This document shows, piece by piece, positions 37,275-48,077 of a stretch of DNA of 64,000 nt. The DNA comes from Gemmatimonas sp. (GTDB taxonomy: Bacteria; Gemmatimonadota; Gemmatimonadetes; Gemmatimonadales; Gemmatimonadaceae). The stretch is from assembly GCA_013822425.1 (NCBI GenBank), contig PNKL01000002.1, positions 1 to 64,000 on the forward strand, given 5' to 3'. Within the stretch, counting starts at the first letter, position 1, and every line of letters starts with the position of its first letter. The notes beneath the pieces are model-generated. The model had not been told where the DNA came from. It worked only from the letters and a program-made list of their open reading frames with translations, and did no database searches. The position numbers and the translations under genes were made by a program.

Positions 37275-38552
37275 TCACCGCGGCTTGCGCGCCCCCTTCT
37301 CGCCGAGCGCCGCCGCGCGCGGCGCGCCGGCGCGAATGGCGGTGTCGCCGAATTTCTCCCGCACGCGGTCCACGGCGCGCGAGAGCTCGCGGTCGCGGAG
37401 ACTCTCGCCGCTGTCGCCCGCGCTGCCGCCGACACCCCCGACGCCCGCGTGGCCTCCGTCGAAGATGCCGAGCTGCTCCGCGTCGCGCGCCGGCGCGAAG
37501 TTCGAGAGCGCCACCCCGGCGAGTCGCACCGGTGCGCTCCACCCCTCGCGCAGGGCGCGCAGGAGGTCATCCGCCGCGGCGGCGATCGCCGGATCCGATG
37601 CGATGGGCGCCTCGAACGTGCGGCTCATCGTGCGGGTGGCGAACCGCTGATCGCGTACCTTTACGGTGACCGTGCGAGCCTCGAGGTGGTCGCTACGCAG
37701 GTCGGCCGCCACACGATGGGCGAGTTCCTGCAGTTCGCGCCGCAGCAGCGCCGCGTCCGCGATGTCGCGGTCAAAGGTCTCCTCGCGGCTCACTTGCTTG
37801 GCCGGCGTGCGCGGCTCGACGGCCGCGTCGCTCTCGCCGCGCGCCTTGCGAAGCACGCGGTAGGCGGTCTCCCGGCCCAGCCATCGGGCCAGGCTCGCCG
37901 CGTCGGATTCAAGGACGTCGCGCACCGCCACCAAACCGACGCTTGCGAGCTTCTCCTGCAGCTTGGGACCGATGCCCGGGATGTCGCCGAGCGCGAGCGT
38001 CTGCATGAACGTGAGCACGCCGGCCTCTTCCACCACGTACACTCCCGTGGCCTCCGTCCCCGGCTTCGGCTTGGCGCGCTCGGCGGCGAGCTTGGCCACC
38101 AGCTTGTTGGGGCCGACACCGATGGAGACGCGCATTCCCGTGGGTGTGAAGACCTCGTCGCGAATCCGCCGCGCCGTTTCCGCGATGGGCTCGTGGTGGT
38201 ACAGCGCCTCCGTTCCGGACAGGTCGAGATACCACTCGTCGATGCTCGCCGCCTCGACGAGCGGCGTAAAGCCGTCGAGCACGCGGCGAATCGCGCGGCT
38301 GGTGTCGGCGCAGGCGGTGCGTGGCACCGGTACGCAGGTGGCGGCGGGGCAGAGGCGCAGGGCTTGGGAGATGGGCATGCCGCTGCGCACCCCGAAGGCG
38401 CGTGTTTCGTAGGACGCCGAACAGACGACGCCGCGCGATCCCGGGCGGCCGCCGACGATCAGCAGCGGCGCGGCCCCGGCGCCCGCGGGATCTACGGCGC
38501 GGGCGACGGCGACGAAGAAGGCGTCGGCGTCGACGAGGAGGATGCGCGACAA
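37275..38552 (-). CDS. dinB: DNA polymerase IV (Y-family)
   Basis: 425 residues; the only sensible start is TTG 38552, because RILLVDADAFF must begin the palm domain. Catalytic acidic residues are in DADAFF and SIDEWYLD. The helix-hairpin-helix GDIPGIGPKLQEKL and little-finger domain (RTVTVKVRD) follow. The usual FFASVE is FFVAVA here, losing the Glu of that motif while keeping the metal ligands. The C-terminal 60 residues are Gly/Arg-rich and lack a clear beta-clamp motif. An error-prone translesion polymerase. Confidence 0.92.
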   Translation of the reverse strand: MSRILLVDADAFFVAVARAVDPAGAGAAPLLIVGGRPGSRGVVCSASYETRAFGVRSGMPISQALRLCPAATCVPVPRTACADTSRAIRRVLDGFTPLVEAASIDEWYLDLSGTEALYHHEPIAETARRIRDEVFTPTGMRVSIGVGPNKLVAKLAAERAKPKPGTEATGVYVVEEAGVLTFMQTLALGDIPGIGPKLQEKLASVGLVAVRDVLESDAASLARWLGRETAYRVLRKARGESDAAVEPRTPAKQVSREETFDRDIADAALLRRELQELAHRVAADLRSDHLEARTVTVKVRDQRFATRTMSRTFEAPIASDPAIAAAADDLLRALREGWSAPVRLAGVALSNFAPARDAEQLGIFDGGHAGVGGVGGSAGDSGESLRDRELSRAVDRVREKFGDTAIRAGAPRAAALGEKGARKPR

Positions 38553-38721
38553 GTGTTGATTGGTGATTTGGACTCAGGACTGCGATTCAGGATTACGATA
38601 CAGGATTACGATACGCGATGGGGGGCCCCCCGAAAGGAGCCCCCCATCCCAACTAATTCGTGAGTCGAAATCCTGAATCGAAATCCGGAATCCCGTTCCG
38701 GATTCCAGATCCTCAATCGTC
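38553..38721. repeat. Composite GATT-type repeat element with central hairpin
   Basis: Fills the whole gap between the DUF4397 stop and dinB. On the minus strand it begins GATTGAGGATCTGGAATCC, three bases after the stop, then GATTCAGGATTTCGACTC. The other side holds tandem CAGGATTACGATA units. A GC hairpin lies in the centre. Same plan as 28414-28622. Confidence 0.85.
38618..38647 (-). terminator. GC hairpin terminator after the DUF4397 gene
   Basis: Arms ATGGGGGGC (38618-38626) and GCCCCCCAT (38639-38647) enclose a 12-base loop, about 75 bases past the DUF4397 stop. Probable 3' end of the SusCD operon. Confidence 0.6.
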
Positions 38722-39519
38722 CTACCGGTTCGTCGTGTTATTCAGGGCCAGCGTCGTCGTCCCACGCAGCGTGATGGTGTACACGCGCCCCGCTGAGAAC
38801 GACACGGCCGTCCGGGTGACCTTGGTCACGCCGTTAGCGTCCCTGGCGGTCAGATCGTACACAGCGGTCGGGACCGACAGGAAAGCGCCCGCAGTCTTGT
38901 ACGCCACGTTTTCGCCCAGTCGGCCTTCCACCCCCGTCGCCTGTAACTTGGCGTACAGCGACAGAGGTGCCGACGTGGGGCTGGCATTCACGAACCGGAC
39001 ATACGCCTGCGTCCAGTCCATGTTCACGGGAAAGTTGTCTTCCACAATGAACGCCTCGGCCGACTTGGTGGCCGTGTTGTATGCGCCGCTGAGGTAATAC
39101 GAGTAGTACTTGCCGGAGGCGATGGCCGTGGAGAGCGTCGAAACGACCGTAGCGCGCTGCGTGGTGTCGGCGAGCTTCGCCGCGAGGTCGTACGACCCCG
39201 GGGCGATGGCGCTGTAATAGCCGCCTGCGGTGACACCGCCGTCGCTGGTGCTCGTCGCCGGGTAGGTGATGCCGGTGACCGACTCGGCGCCGCTGGTCAC
39301 GATGCCGGTCGCCGCGTCGATGACCACGGTACCCGTGATGCCGGCCACCTTGTTGTTATTGGCGTAGAAGTACACGCCAGGAGCGCCGACGCTGAAGTTG
39401 AAGAACTTGATGCGGGACTCAGCCATGGGACCCGTGATGTCCGGAAATGCCTCCTCTCCACAGGACGAGAGCGCGGTCGCGCTAAGCAGCAGCACCGCAA
39501 TGGATGTGAGTTTTTTCAT
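38722..39519 (-). CDS. DUF4397 domain lipoprotein
   Basis: 265 residues. The lipobox TALSSC (Cys 20) follows a KK-rich start. Two DUF4397 immunoglobulin-like units are visible (SRIKFFNFSVGAPGVYFYAN and AYVRFVNASPTSAPLSLYAK), each leading to a YDLAAK/YDLTARD strand. It lies six bases after the susD stop, so it is the third gene of the SusCD operon and likely an accessory surface lipoprotein that helps bind the imported substrate. Confidence 0.85.
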   Translation of the reverse strand: MKKLTSIAVLLLSATALSSCGEEAFPDITGPMAESRIKFFNFSVGAPGVYFYANNNKVAGITGTVVIDAATGIVTSGAESVTGITYPATSTSDGGVTAGGYYSAIAPGSYDLAAKLADTTQRATVVSTLSTAIASGKYYSYYLSGAYNTATKSAEAFIVEDNFPVNMDWTQAYVRFVNASPTSAPLSLYAKLQATGVEGRLGENVAYKTAGAFLSVPTAVYDLTARDANGVTKVTRTAVSFSAGRVYTITLRGTTTLALNNTTNR

Positions 39520-39525
39520 GGTCCG

Positions 39526-41094
39526 TTACGGTTGAGTGATCCAGAGCGGCTTGGTGTGATAATCGGTGGCGTCACCGCCGATCGTCTTGAGCGATGCCAG
39601 GTTCCACACGTACTCGGAGTTGTAGCGCGGACGGATGCGCTGCACCGGCTTGCCGGCATTGTCGGCGTAGAGCGTCGTCGTCGGCAGCACGAACCCCGGG
39701 TAGACCTGCATGCCGCTTGCCGGATCGATGTCGGTGTAGTGGTAGCGGCGCATGTCCATCCACGTCTCGTTGAATCCCCATCCCCACTGCGCGATGTACT
39801 TCTGCGACATGATCTGGGTCAGGGTGAGCCCGGCGGCGGCCGCCGGCACCACGCGCGTATCGGCAAGGAAGGCGTTCTTCTCCGCCGCCGTGATCTGCGT
39901 GGCGTTGGAGCTTGCGTCGAGGTTCCGCGCGTTCACGAAGTCGATGTGCGCGGCAATGGCGTTCCGGTACGCGGCCAGCGCGGTCGCCTTGTCACCTATC
40001 CTGTACGCCGCCTCAGACTTCACGAACTGCAACTGCGCGTAGGTCATGGCCGGGAAACGCGACTTGTCGTCAAAGATGTAGCGGGTCGGCGAGCCGGCCG
40101 CCGGCGACGCCGCATAGCCCCAGATGTTGTTCGGGCGCTGCGCCGTGGACAGCGCACCGTTCGTGCCGAGCGCCGGGTCGAGGCCGCGGTACTGGCTATC
40201 CGGCGCCGGCGACAGCATGCGGCTCATGCGCGGATCCACCGCCCCGAACCACCGCCCATTCATCAGATCCACGACGAAGTAGGTCTGGCGGTACGACGGC
40301 ATGTTGCCGCGTGTCGGGCCGAAGAAGTTGCGGTCGTCATTCACCGTCGCCGGGAACGGGAGTAGCGCGTCGTCGGCGTTGCTGGCGAACGAAAGGTCAA
40401 CGTTGGCGATCACATCCGCCGGCTTGTACGTGGACTTGTTGGTGAAGTGATTCAGTGCGATGGCCTTGAGGCCGTATGCCACCTTGAGCCACTTCGCCCG
40501 GTCGCCGCCGTAGATCTTGTCGCCCTTGCCGAGGTAGGCGGCGTTGACGGCGCCGTCGGTGCGCTTGAGGTTCTCGATCGCCTTGTCGAGGAGCCGCAGG
40601 GCCTCCTGATAGGCATACTCCTGCGTGTCGTAGTTGAAGTAGAACTTGGACTGGTCAATGGCCTCCTTGACGATGATCTCGCCATGGAGGTCGGTCAGCA
40701 CCATCCAGCCCCACCCTTTGAGGATGTAGCCCACGCCGAGCACGTCCCACCGCTCCTCCGCCTCGGCCTGCGTCATCATGTTGACAAGGTTCTGGCCGAA
40801 GGTCCAGTATACGTCGCGCCACTGCTGCGCGCCGTTGTCCAAGCCGGGGTCGTACCCCATGCGATCCCACGTGCTGGGGCTCGTGCCGACGAGGATGTAG
40901 TTCTGCGTGTAGCGGCCGACGAAGCGGCCGTCCCACTGAGGCGACGACACCCACCAGTGCAGCATCGGCGGGAGGTACAGGTTGGCCGACGCCGCTTGCG
41001 GGGCGTTCGGGTTCGTGTTGACGTCGAGGAAGTCCTTGCAGCTCGCCGTCAACGCGAGGGAACCCACGAGCAAGGTTGCGAAGAGTTTCTTCAT
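39526..41094 (-). CDS. SusD/RagB-family substrate-binding lipoprotein
   Basis: 522 residues from ATG 41094; an upstream in-frame Met is possible but the lipoprotein signal (KKLFATLLVGSLALTASC, Cys 19) begins here. DFLDVNTNPNAP is the characteristic start of mature SusD proteins, and TPR-like helices with WGWMVLTDLHGEI and the C-terminal WGWGFNETWMDMRRYHY follow. It caps the SusC barrel at the cell surface and delivers peptide or glycan ligands. The surrounding peptidases suggest a peptide ligand (inference). Confidence 0.92.
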   Translation of the reverse strand: MKKLFATLLVGSLALTASCKDFLDVNTNPNAPQAASANLYLPPMLHWWVSSPQWDGRFVGRYTQNYILVGTSPSTWDRMGYDPGLDNGAQQWRDVYWTFGQNLVNMMTQAEAEERWDVLGVGYILKGWGWMVLTDLHGEIIVKEAIDQSKFYFNYDTQEYAYQEALRLLDKAIENLKRTDGAVNAAYLGKGDKIYGGDRAKWLKVAYGLKAIALNHFTNKSTYKPADVIANVDLSFASNADDALLPFPATVNDDRNFFGPTRGNMPSYRQTYFVVDLMNGRWFGAVDPRMSRMLSPAPDSQYRGLDPALGTNGALSTAQRPNNIWGYAASPAAGSPTRYIFDDKSRFPAMTYAQLQFVKSEAAYRIGDKATALAAYRNAIAAHIDFVNARNLDASSNATQITAAEKNAFLADTRVVPAAAAGLTLTQIMSQKYIAQWGWGFNETWMDMRRYHYTDIDPASGMQVYPGFVLPTTTLYADNAGKPVQRIRPRYNSEYVWNLASLKTIGGDATDYHTKPLWITQP

Positions 41095-41162
41095 GGGCGT
41101 CTTCTTGGTCACAGTGTAGTAAGGTTCGTGACGCATGGGTGTTCTGAGTGAAGTGGTCATGG

Positions 41163-44100
41163 TCAGAACCCCACCTTGAGTCCGAACGCGAGCCCCTTCG
41201 GCAATGGGAAATTGCCCCAGTCGATGCCCGCGGCGCCCGCGCCACCAAGGGCAGCGGTATTCCCGTTGACCACCGGGTCGAGGCCGGTGTAGTTGGTCTC
41301 CAGCCAGAGGTCCGTGCCGGTGATGTAGACACTGGCGTCCCGCGCGTTCAGCCACTTGCCGGGGAGCTGGTAGCGCAAGGTCACGTCCTTCAAACGAATC
41401 CAGTTGATGTCCTTCTCGATGAACAACTCTTCGCTCATCGAGAGGTAGTAGTTGGTATTGACCGCCGGAATCACGACGATGTTATTCTTCGTCGGGTTCG
41501 CGGTGTTCTCAAGGCCATCGCGAAGAACGCCCTTGACGACGCGGGGCTCATTCCGGTCAAGCGTGCGCATGCTGAGACCGCGCTGCGTCAGATACCAGGC
41601 GGTCCCGTTCAAGACGTCGCCGCCCTTGCGAATGTCAAGCAAGAAGGAGAGCTGCAGCTTCTTGTAGCGAATCGTGTTCTGCAGCCCGAGCGTGAAATCG
41701 GGCTGTCGGTCGAAGCCGCGGTCCACGAAGACCGAGTTGCGGAGCGGCAGCCCCGTGGTCGGGTCGATCAGCAGGTCGCCGGCCTTGTTGCGCTGGTAGA
41801 AGTAACCGGTCAGCGAGCGCGTGCTCGTGCCGGGTTTCTGGCCGCTACGGATGTTGTTGATGATCCAGGTGTCGGCGTTGTACGACTCCGGCAGCTCGTT
41901 GGGCAGGGCGACCACGCGGCCGAACGAGTGATCGAAGTTGGCCACTAGGTCCCACGACACGTCACTCGTCAGATACGGCGTGCCGCGCAGGGTGATTTCG
42001 GTGCCTTCATTCTTCGTCTTCGCACCGTTCAGGTTGAACAGGATGAACCCCGTCGCGTACGAGCCGCGAATGTCATTGACGATCTGGTCCTCTGTCTGCT
42101 TGCGGTACCAGGTGACGTCGAGGCCAAGCCGGTCATCCAGGAACGTCAGCTCCGTGCCGAACTCATACGCCGTCGCGAACTCCGGCTTGAGCTTCAGGTT
42201 GGGGCCCCAGAAGCTGTACCCGTAGCCGCCGTACGACGTCAACTTGTATTCCAGTGCCGGCTTATAGGCGTACGGCCGGGCATCCTTGCCCGACTGGGCG
42301 TAGCCGGCGCGAAGCTTGCCGCTGGTCACGTACTTGGTGAGCGAGGGGAAGGCGTCGGTAAAGATGAAGCTGCCGTTGACGGAGGGATAGAAGAACGAGT
42401 TCCGCTCCTCCGGAATCGTCGACGTCCAGTCGTTGCGCCCCGTCACCGTGACGTACAGGTACTTGTTGTAGTCCACCGTCGCGCTGCCGAAAACGCTGAC
42501 CAGGCGGCGCTGTGAAATCGTGGTGCGCGCCGTGCGCGAGTTGGTGTTGTTGACCGAGACGAAGTTCGGGTCGAGGAACCCCAGCCCCTGTTGCGCGTCG
42601 GTATTCGACTTGAAGTCGTTGACCGCGTTGCCGAGGAGGCCGCTGATCGACAATCCCTGCCAGAGCTGCCGGCTGTTCACGTTGAGCAGCGTCTGGGTCA
42701 AGATGTTACGCGTCAGGTCGGTGTTGACGTCGAGGATGCCGCCATTGCTGTAGCCCCAGGTGCTCTCGGGGTGGCGCAGGATGAGATTCGAGTTGGTGTA
42801 GTTGTCCACACCAATGTTCGTCTTCAAGTTGCCCCACGAAAACGGCGCGACGGTCAGGCCGATGTTCGTGAAGATGCGGTTCGTCTTTGAGTTGATCTGG
42901 TTCTTGTTGACGCTGAAGTACGGATTGTCCTGCTCAACTGCGTCGCTCAGCGTTGTCAGGCGGCGGCGCGTTCCGGCGGGGGTCGCCCAGGCCGACGCGT
43001 CGTCATCCTGCGGCCACGCCATCAGGCCGAGCAACGGTCCGCCAGCGCCCTTAAGAGCCTGGTCATTGGTAGAGTAGGCGTACGCCATCGACAGGTCGGC
43101 CTTCAGCCACGAGTTCACGACCGCGCCGGACGCGCCCGTCACGTTGATGCGGTTGTAGTTCGTGTTCGGCACGACGCCTTCCTGCTTGTCGGCCGAGATG
43201 GCGATGCGGTAATTGATGCGGTTGTCCGGCGCCGCGCCGCTGAACGCCAGCGTGTGCTTTTGCGTCAGCGACGTCTTGAAGAAGCCGCTGACGTTGTCGT
43301 AGAACTTCGTGCCCGGGGCGTACGGCACGCCGTAGTACAGGTACGTCGAACTGCCGAGGATCGGGCTCCCCGACGCATTGATGGCGCTGTACACCCGCTG
43401 GATCTCGGGCTGGCCGCCCGGCTTGTCCATGCGGAAGAAGTTGCTGTATTCGAAACCGCCCGTCCCCGGCTTGCCGCGCTTGGTCGTAATGACAATGGCG
43501 CCGTTGGCGGCGTCAATGCCGTAGAGGGCGGAGGCTTCGGGACCCTTGAGGACGACGAGCGACTCGATGTCCTCGGGGTTGAGGTCGGCGGCACGGTTCG
43601 TGAAGTCCAAGCCGCGATTGTTGAACGCCGTCGGTGAGTTCGGCGCATCAGCCGCGAGCTGCGCGGTGTTCATCGTCTTGTTGTCGAGTGGCAGTCCGTC
43701 AATGATCATCAGCGGCTGGTTGCTGCTCGAAATCGAGCTGATGCCGCGGATCGTGATGGAGGTCGAAGCGCCCGGCACACCGGACGTGCTCGTCACCTCG
43801 ACGCCCGCCACGCGCCCTTGCAGCGCGTTGATGAAGTTCTGGCGGTTCGTCCCGGCGATGTCGGCGCCGCTCACCTGCTGCTGGGAGGTGCCAAGCGCAC
43901 GTTTGACGTTGGTCTGGCCCAGCGCCGAGACAACGACGGCATCGAGGCTCGTCGCCACCCGGCGGAACTGGACGTTGATGACGTCCGCGGCGCCAACCGT
44001 CCGTTCCTCGGGCGCATTGCCGATGAAGCGGAACTGCAGCACCTGGCCGACTTCCGCGCGGATGGAATAGTCACCGGAGGCGTCGCTGAGGACGCCGAGC

Positions 44101-44249
44101 CGGGTGCCCTTGATGACAATCTGCGCGCCCTGCACGGGTGCGCCGACGTCATTGGTCACCTTGCCGGTCACGGTCTTCTGCTGGGCGAATGCTTGCGCCG
44201 CACAGAACACCAGGGCCGTCAACGCCATGAGTACTCGTGTTTTCATCAT
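41163..44249 (-). CDS. SusC/RagA-family TonB-linked outer-membrane transporter
   Basis: 1028 residues with a signal peptide ending AFAQ. A carboxypeptidase-regulatory-like domain (about 25-105: VTGKVTNDVGAPVQGAQIVIKG) precedes the plug domain (about 115-250: NFINALQGRVAGVEV, IVLKGPEASALYG) and a 22-strand barrel ending in the aromatic-terminated LAFGLKVGF. It imports oligomers too large for porins using TonB energy. First gene of the operon, 68 bases upstream of susD. No sigma/anti-sigma pair is adjacent. Confidence 0.94.
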   Translation of the reverse strand: MMKTRVLMALTALVFCAAQAFAQQKTVTGKVTNDVGAPVQGAQIVIKGTRLGVLSDASGDYSIRAEVGQVLQFRFIGNAPEERTVGAADVINVQFRRVATSLDAVVVSALGQTNVKRALGTSQQQVSGADIAGTNRQNFINALQGRVAGVEVTSTSGVPGASTSITIRGISSISSSNQPLMIIDGLPLDNKTMNTAQLAADAPNSPTAFNNRGLDFTNRAADLNPEDIESLVVLKGPEASALYGIDAANGAIVITTKRGKPGTGGFEYSNFFRMDKPGGQPEIQRVYSAINASGSPILGSSTYLYYGVPYAPGTKFYDNVSGFFKTSLTQKHTLAFSGAAPDNRINYRIAISADKQEGVVPNTNYNRINVTGASGAVVNSWLKADLSMAYAYSTNDQALKGAGGPLLGLMAWPQDDDASAWATPAGTRRRLTTLSDAVEQDNPYFSVNKNQINSKTNRIFTNIGLTVAPFSWGNLKTNIGVDNYTNSNLILRHPESTWGYSNGGILDVNTDLTRNILTQTLLNVNSRQLWQGLSISGLLGNAVNDFKSNTDAQQGLGFLDPNFVSVNNTNSRTARTTISQRRLVSVFGSATVDYNKYLYVTVTGRNDWTSTIPEERNSFFYPSVNGSFIFTDAFPSLTKYVTSGKLRAGYAQSGKDARPYAYKPALEYKLTSYGGYGYSFWGPNLKLKPEFATAYEFGTELTFLDDRLGLDVTWYRKQTEDQIVNDIRGSYATGFILFNLNGAKTKNEGTEITLRGTPYLTSDVSWDLVANFDHSFGRVVALPNELPESYNADTWIINNIRSGQKPGTSTRSLTGYFYQRNKAGDLLIDPTTGLPLRNSVFVDRGFDRQPDFTLGLQNTIRYKKLQLSFLLDIRKGGDVLNGTAWYLTQRGLSMRTLDRNEPRVVKGVLRDGLENTANPTKNNIVVIPAVNTNYYLSMSEELFIEKDINWIRLKDVTLRYQLPGKWLNARDASVYITGTDLWLETNYTGLDPVVNGNTAALGGAGAAGIDWGNFPLPKGLAFGLKVGF

Positions 44250-44509
44250 GAGGTATACCGTGAGTTGGTGGACAGTGAGTCACGTTCCAGCCGCCCGCTC
44301 GCGCACCTGGACGCAGGGAGGATGCGGGGGGCCAGGTCCTTCGCGCCTTAAGGAGGCACTCGGCGAAAGCTCCTGGGGAAGATGATGACAACGTGCCATT
44401 CAGAAGATGCGGGTTTGGGGCGTGGGTCTGCAAGAGCGAAACGTACGGTTTCGGCGCAGGGTTTCAGCGGACGGGTTTGGCGGCCGTGCGGCTCGCCCCA
44501 CAACAAACA

Positions 44510-44530
44510 GGGGGCGCCGCCGGCGCCCCC
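44510..44530 (-). terminator. Intrinsic terminator of the OmpA-like gene
   Basis: GGGGGCGCC and its complement (9-bp arms, 3-base loop), followed on the minus strand by TGTTTGTTGT. It lies about 70 bases beyond the OmpA stop; the repeat element sits between. Confidence 0.75.
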
Positions 44531-44540
44531 CGCTTGCTTC

Positions 44541-44598
44541 GACAGTGGACTGCGATTCCGGTCGTCATCCGAATCCGTAACCCCAATCGTCCATCGCC
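44541..44598. repeat. GATT-type repeat after the OmpA stop
   Basis: On the minus strand, starting right after the stop: GGCGATGGACGATTGGGG, then TTACGGATTCGGATGACG and CCGGAATCGCAGTCC. A decayed member of the family at 28414 and 38553. Confidence 0.65.
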
Positions 44599-45630
44599 CT
44601 ACAACTCGATGATCACCACACGCCGGTTGAGAGCGCGCCCTTCCTTGGTGCCGTTGTCGGCGGCGGGGTCGGATTCACCGGCGCCGCGGATGGTCATCCG
44701 TGATCCATCGATACCGCGCGACTGGAGGTACTGCATGACCGTCGTGGCGCGGCGGTCTGAGAGCGACCGGTTGTACTCATCGGTGCCGTAGCTGTCGGTG
44801 TGGCCGACGATCTCCACCCGGGCGCCGGGGTTCGCGTTGAGGTACTTGACCGCGGCCTCGAGCGTGTCCTTGCCGGTCTGCTTGAGGTTGCTCTTGTCGA
44901 AGTCGAAGTACACGCCGGTCATGCGGAAGACTTCGCGCGGCTTGGGAGCGGGCGGCGGCGGCGGCGGCGGAGCCGGGGCGGGCTCAACCTTCGGGGCTGG
45001 CGGCGGCGGCGGCGGCGGGGCGGGGGCCGGCGCTGGCACGACAACCGGCGGCGGCGGGGGGGGTGGCACGACGACGATGCACGGCGACGAGCCGGCGCCG
45101 CCGAAGAAACGGCTCAGGCCGGCGCGCAGGCCCAGCGTCTGCGTCCGGTCGCCTGTCGGGATCTGGTCCGACGGATCCTTGAAGTCCATCACGGCGCTCG
45201 TGCGCAGCGCCCAGTTGTCGCTGAGGCACCAGCGCACGCCGACCTGTGCGTTGCCACCCGAGTCGTACTGGTTCTTGGTGGTGTCGGTCTTGTACTGCGA
45301 GCCGGTCCAGCCGCCGCCGAGGAAGACGGAGCGGCGCGCGCCCCAGGGAATGTGATAGACGAGGTCGAAGCGGTGGTTCCACGCGGTCAGGTCGCCGACG
45401 CGCGTGCTGTTGGTCGCCCCGAAGTCACCCTCGTACTGGAACGCGATGCGCTTGACGAGCGGGATGCTGATCATCCCGCCGAGCCCGAATGCGGGGTCGA
45501 GCTTGGTGACGTCGGCAAACTTGGTGTACTGCCCGTAGGCGCCGATTTCCACCGGCGTAAACGCTTCCTGCGCCGACAGCGGCACTGCCGTGGCCAGGAT
45601 GAGCGCCGTGGCGAACATTCGAGATCGCAT
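44599..45630 (-). CDS. OmpA-family outer-membrane protein
   Basis: 343 residues from ATG 45630, signal ending PLSAQ (about residue 21). An N-terminal eight-strand barrel-like domain (about 22-180) is joined by a Pro-rich linker (runs of seven prolines, about 185-225) to a C-terminal peptidoglycan-binding OmpA domain. The latter has FDFDKSNLKQTG, VEIVGHTDSYGTDEYN and SDRRA with the ligand-binding Asp/Arg. It tethers the outer membrane to the wall. Divergent from acetoacetyl-CoA synthetase. Confidence 0.92.
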   Translation of the reverse strand: MRSRMFATALILATAVPLSAQEAFTPVEIGAYGQYTKFADVTKLDPAFGLGGMISIPLVKRIAFQYEGDFGATNSTRVGDLTAWNHRFDLVYHIPWGARRSVFLGGGWTGSQYKTDTTKNQYDSGGNAQVGVRWCLSDNWALRTSAVMDFKDPSDQIPTGDRTQTLGLRAGLSRFFGGAGSSPCIVVVPPPPPPPVVVPAPAPAPPPPPPPAPKVEPAPAPPPPPPPAPKPREVFRMTGVYFDFDKSNLKQTGKDTLEAAVKYLNANPGARVEIVGHTDSYGTDEYNRSLSDRRATTVMQYLQSRGIDGSRMTIRGAGESDPAADNGTKEGRALNRRVVIIEL

Positions 45631-45816
45631 GAGTTGAGTCTCCGGCGTTGAGGTCTTCGAGGGGGCGTGAGTGATGCCGCCCGAACCGAGCAGTCGCCCA
45701 CCGTACGGCTGAGGGCCCAATGCAGCCAGCTCCACGGCGGCTCCAATGCCGTGGTGGACTTGCCGTCAACATAGCATCTTCTGCAGGCAATTTCTACATG
45801 GAGACCCCCCATTCCC

Positions 45817-47832
<2,016 letters not shown>

Positions 47833-47860
47833 TACCGCTGGCCTTTTTCACCACGGTGCT

Positions 47861-48040
47861 GGGCTTTTTCACCACGGAGCTCACGGAGGAAGAACCGGAG
47901 GGCCACGGAGAGTACTACAACCACTTGGGGGAACGACACTGCGCCAAGCAAGTTTCGAGTGGCGCTCGCTGTTCCCCCAAGAAGTGGCAGTACTCCGTGG
48001 CCCTCCGTCTACCTCCGTGAGCTCCGTGGTGAAAAAGCCC
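47861..48040. repeat. Long CACCACGGAG inverted repeat, copy A
   Basis: Arms 47861-47889 and 48012-48040 are perfectly complementary over 29 bases (GGGCTTTTTCACCACGGAG...). Inner complementary blocks (GGAGGGCCACGGAG, CACTTGGGGGAAC) lengthen the stem to near the whole 180 bases. An extra partial copy CTTTTTCACCACGG lies at 47843-47856. It separates convergent aacS and paaZ and is homologous to 31923-32078 in reverse orientation. Confidence 0.88.
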
Positions 48041-48077
48041 AAATGGCCCACGAGTGCCCGCTCCGACGCAGCAGGCC

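Larger units (their letters stand above)
44250..44598. other. Intergenic region between ompA-like and susC-like genes
   Basis: 349 bases hold the promoter of the susC unit (none recognisable), a terminator hairpin at 44510-44530 and a GATT-type repeat (44541-44598) after the OmpA stop. No open frame here has a credible start or product. Confidence 0.6.
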
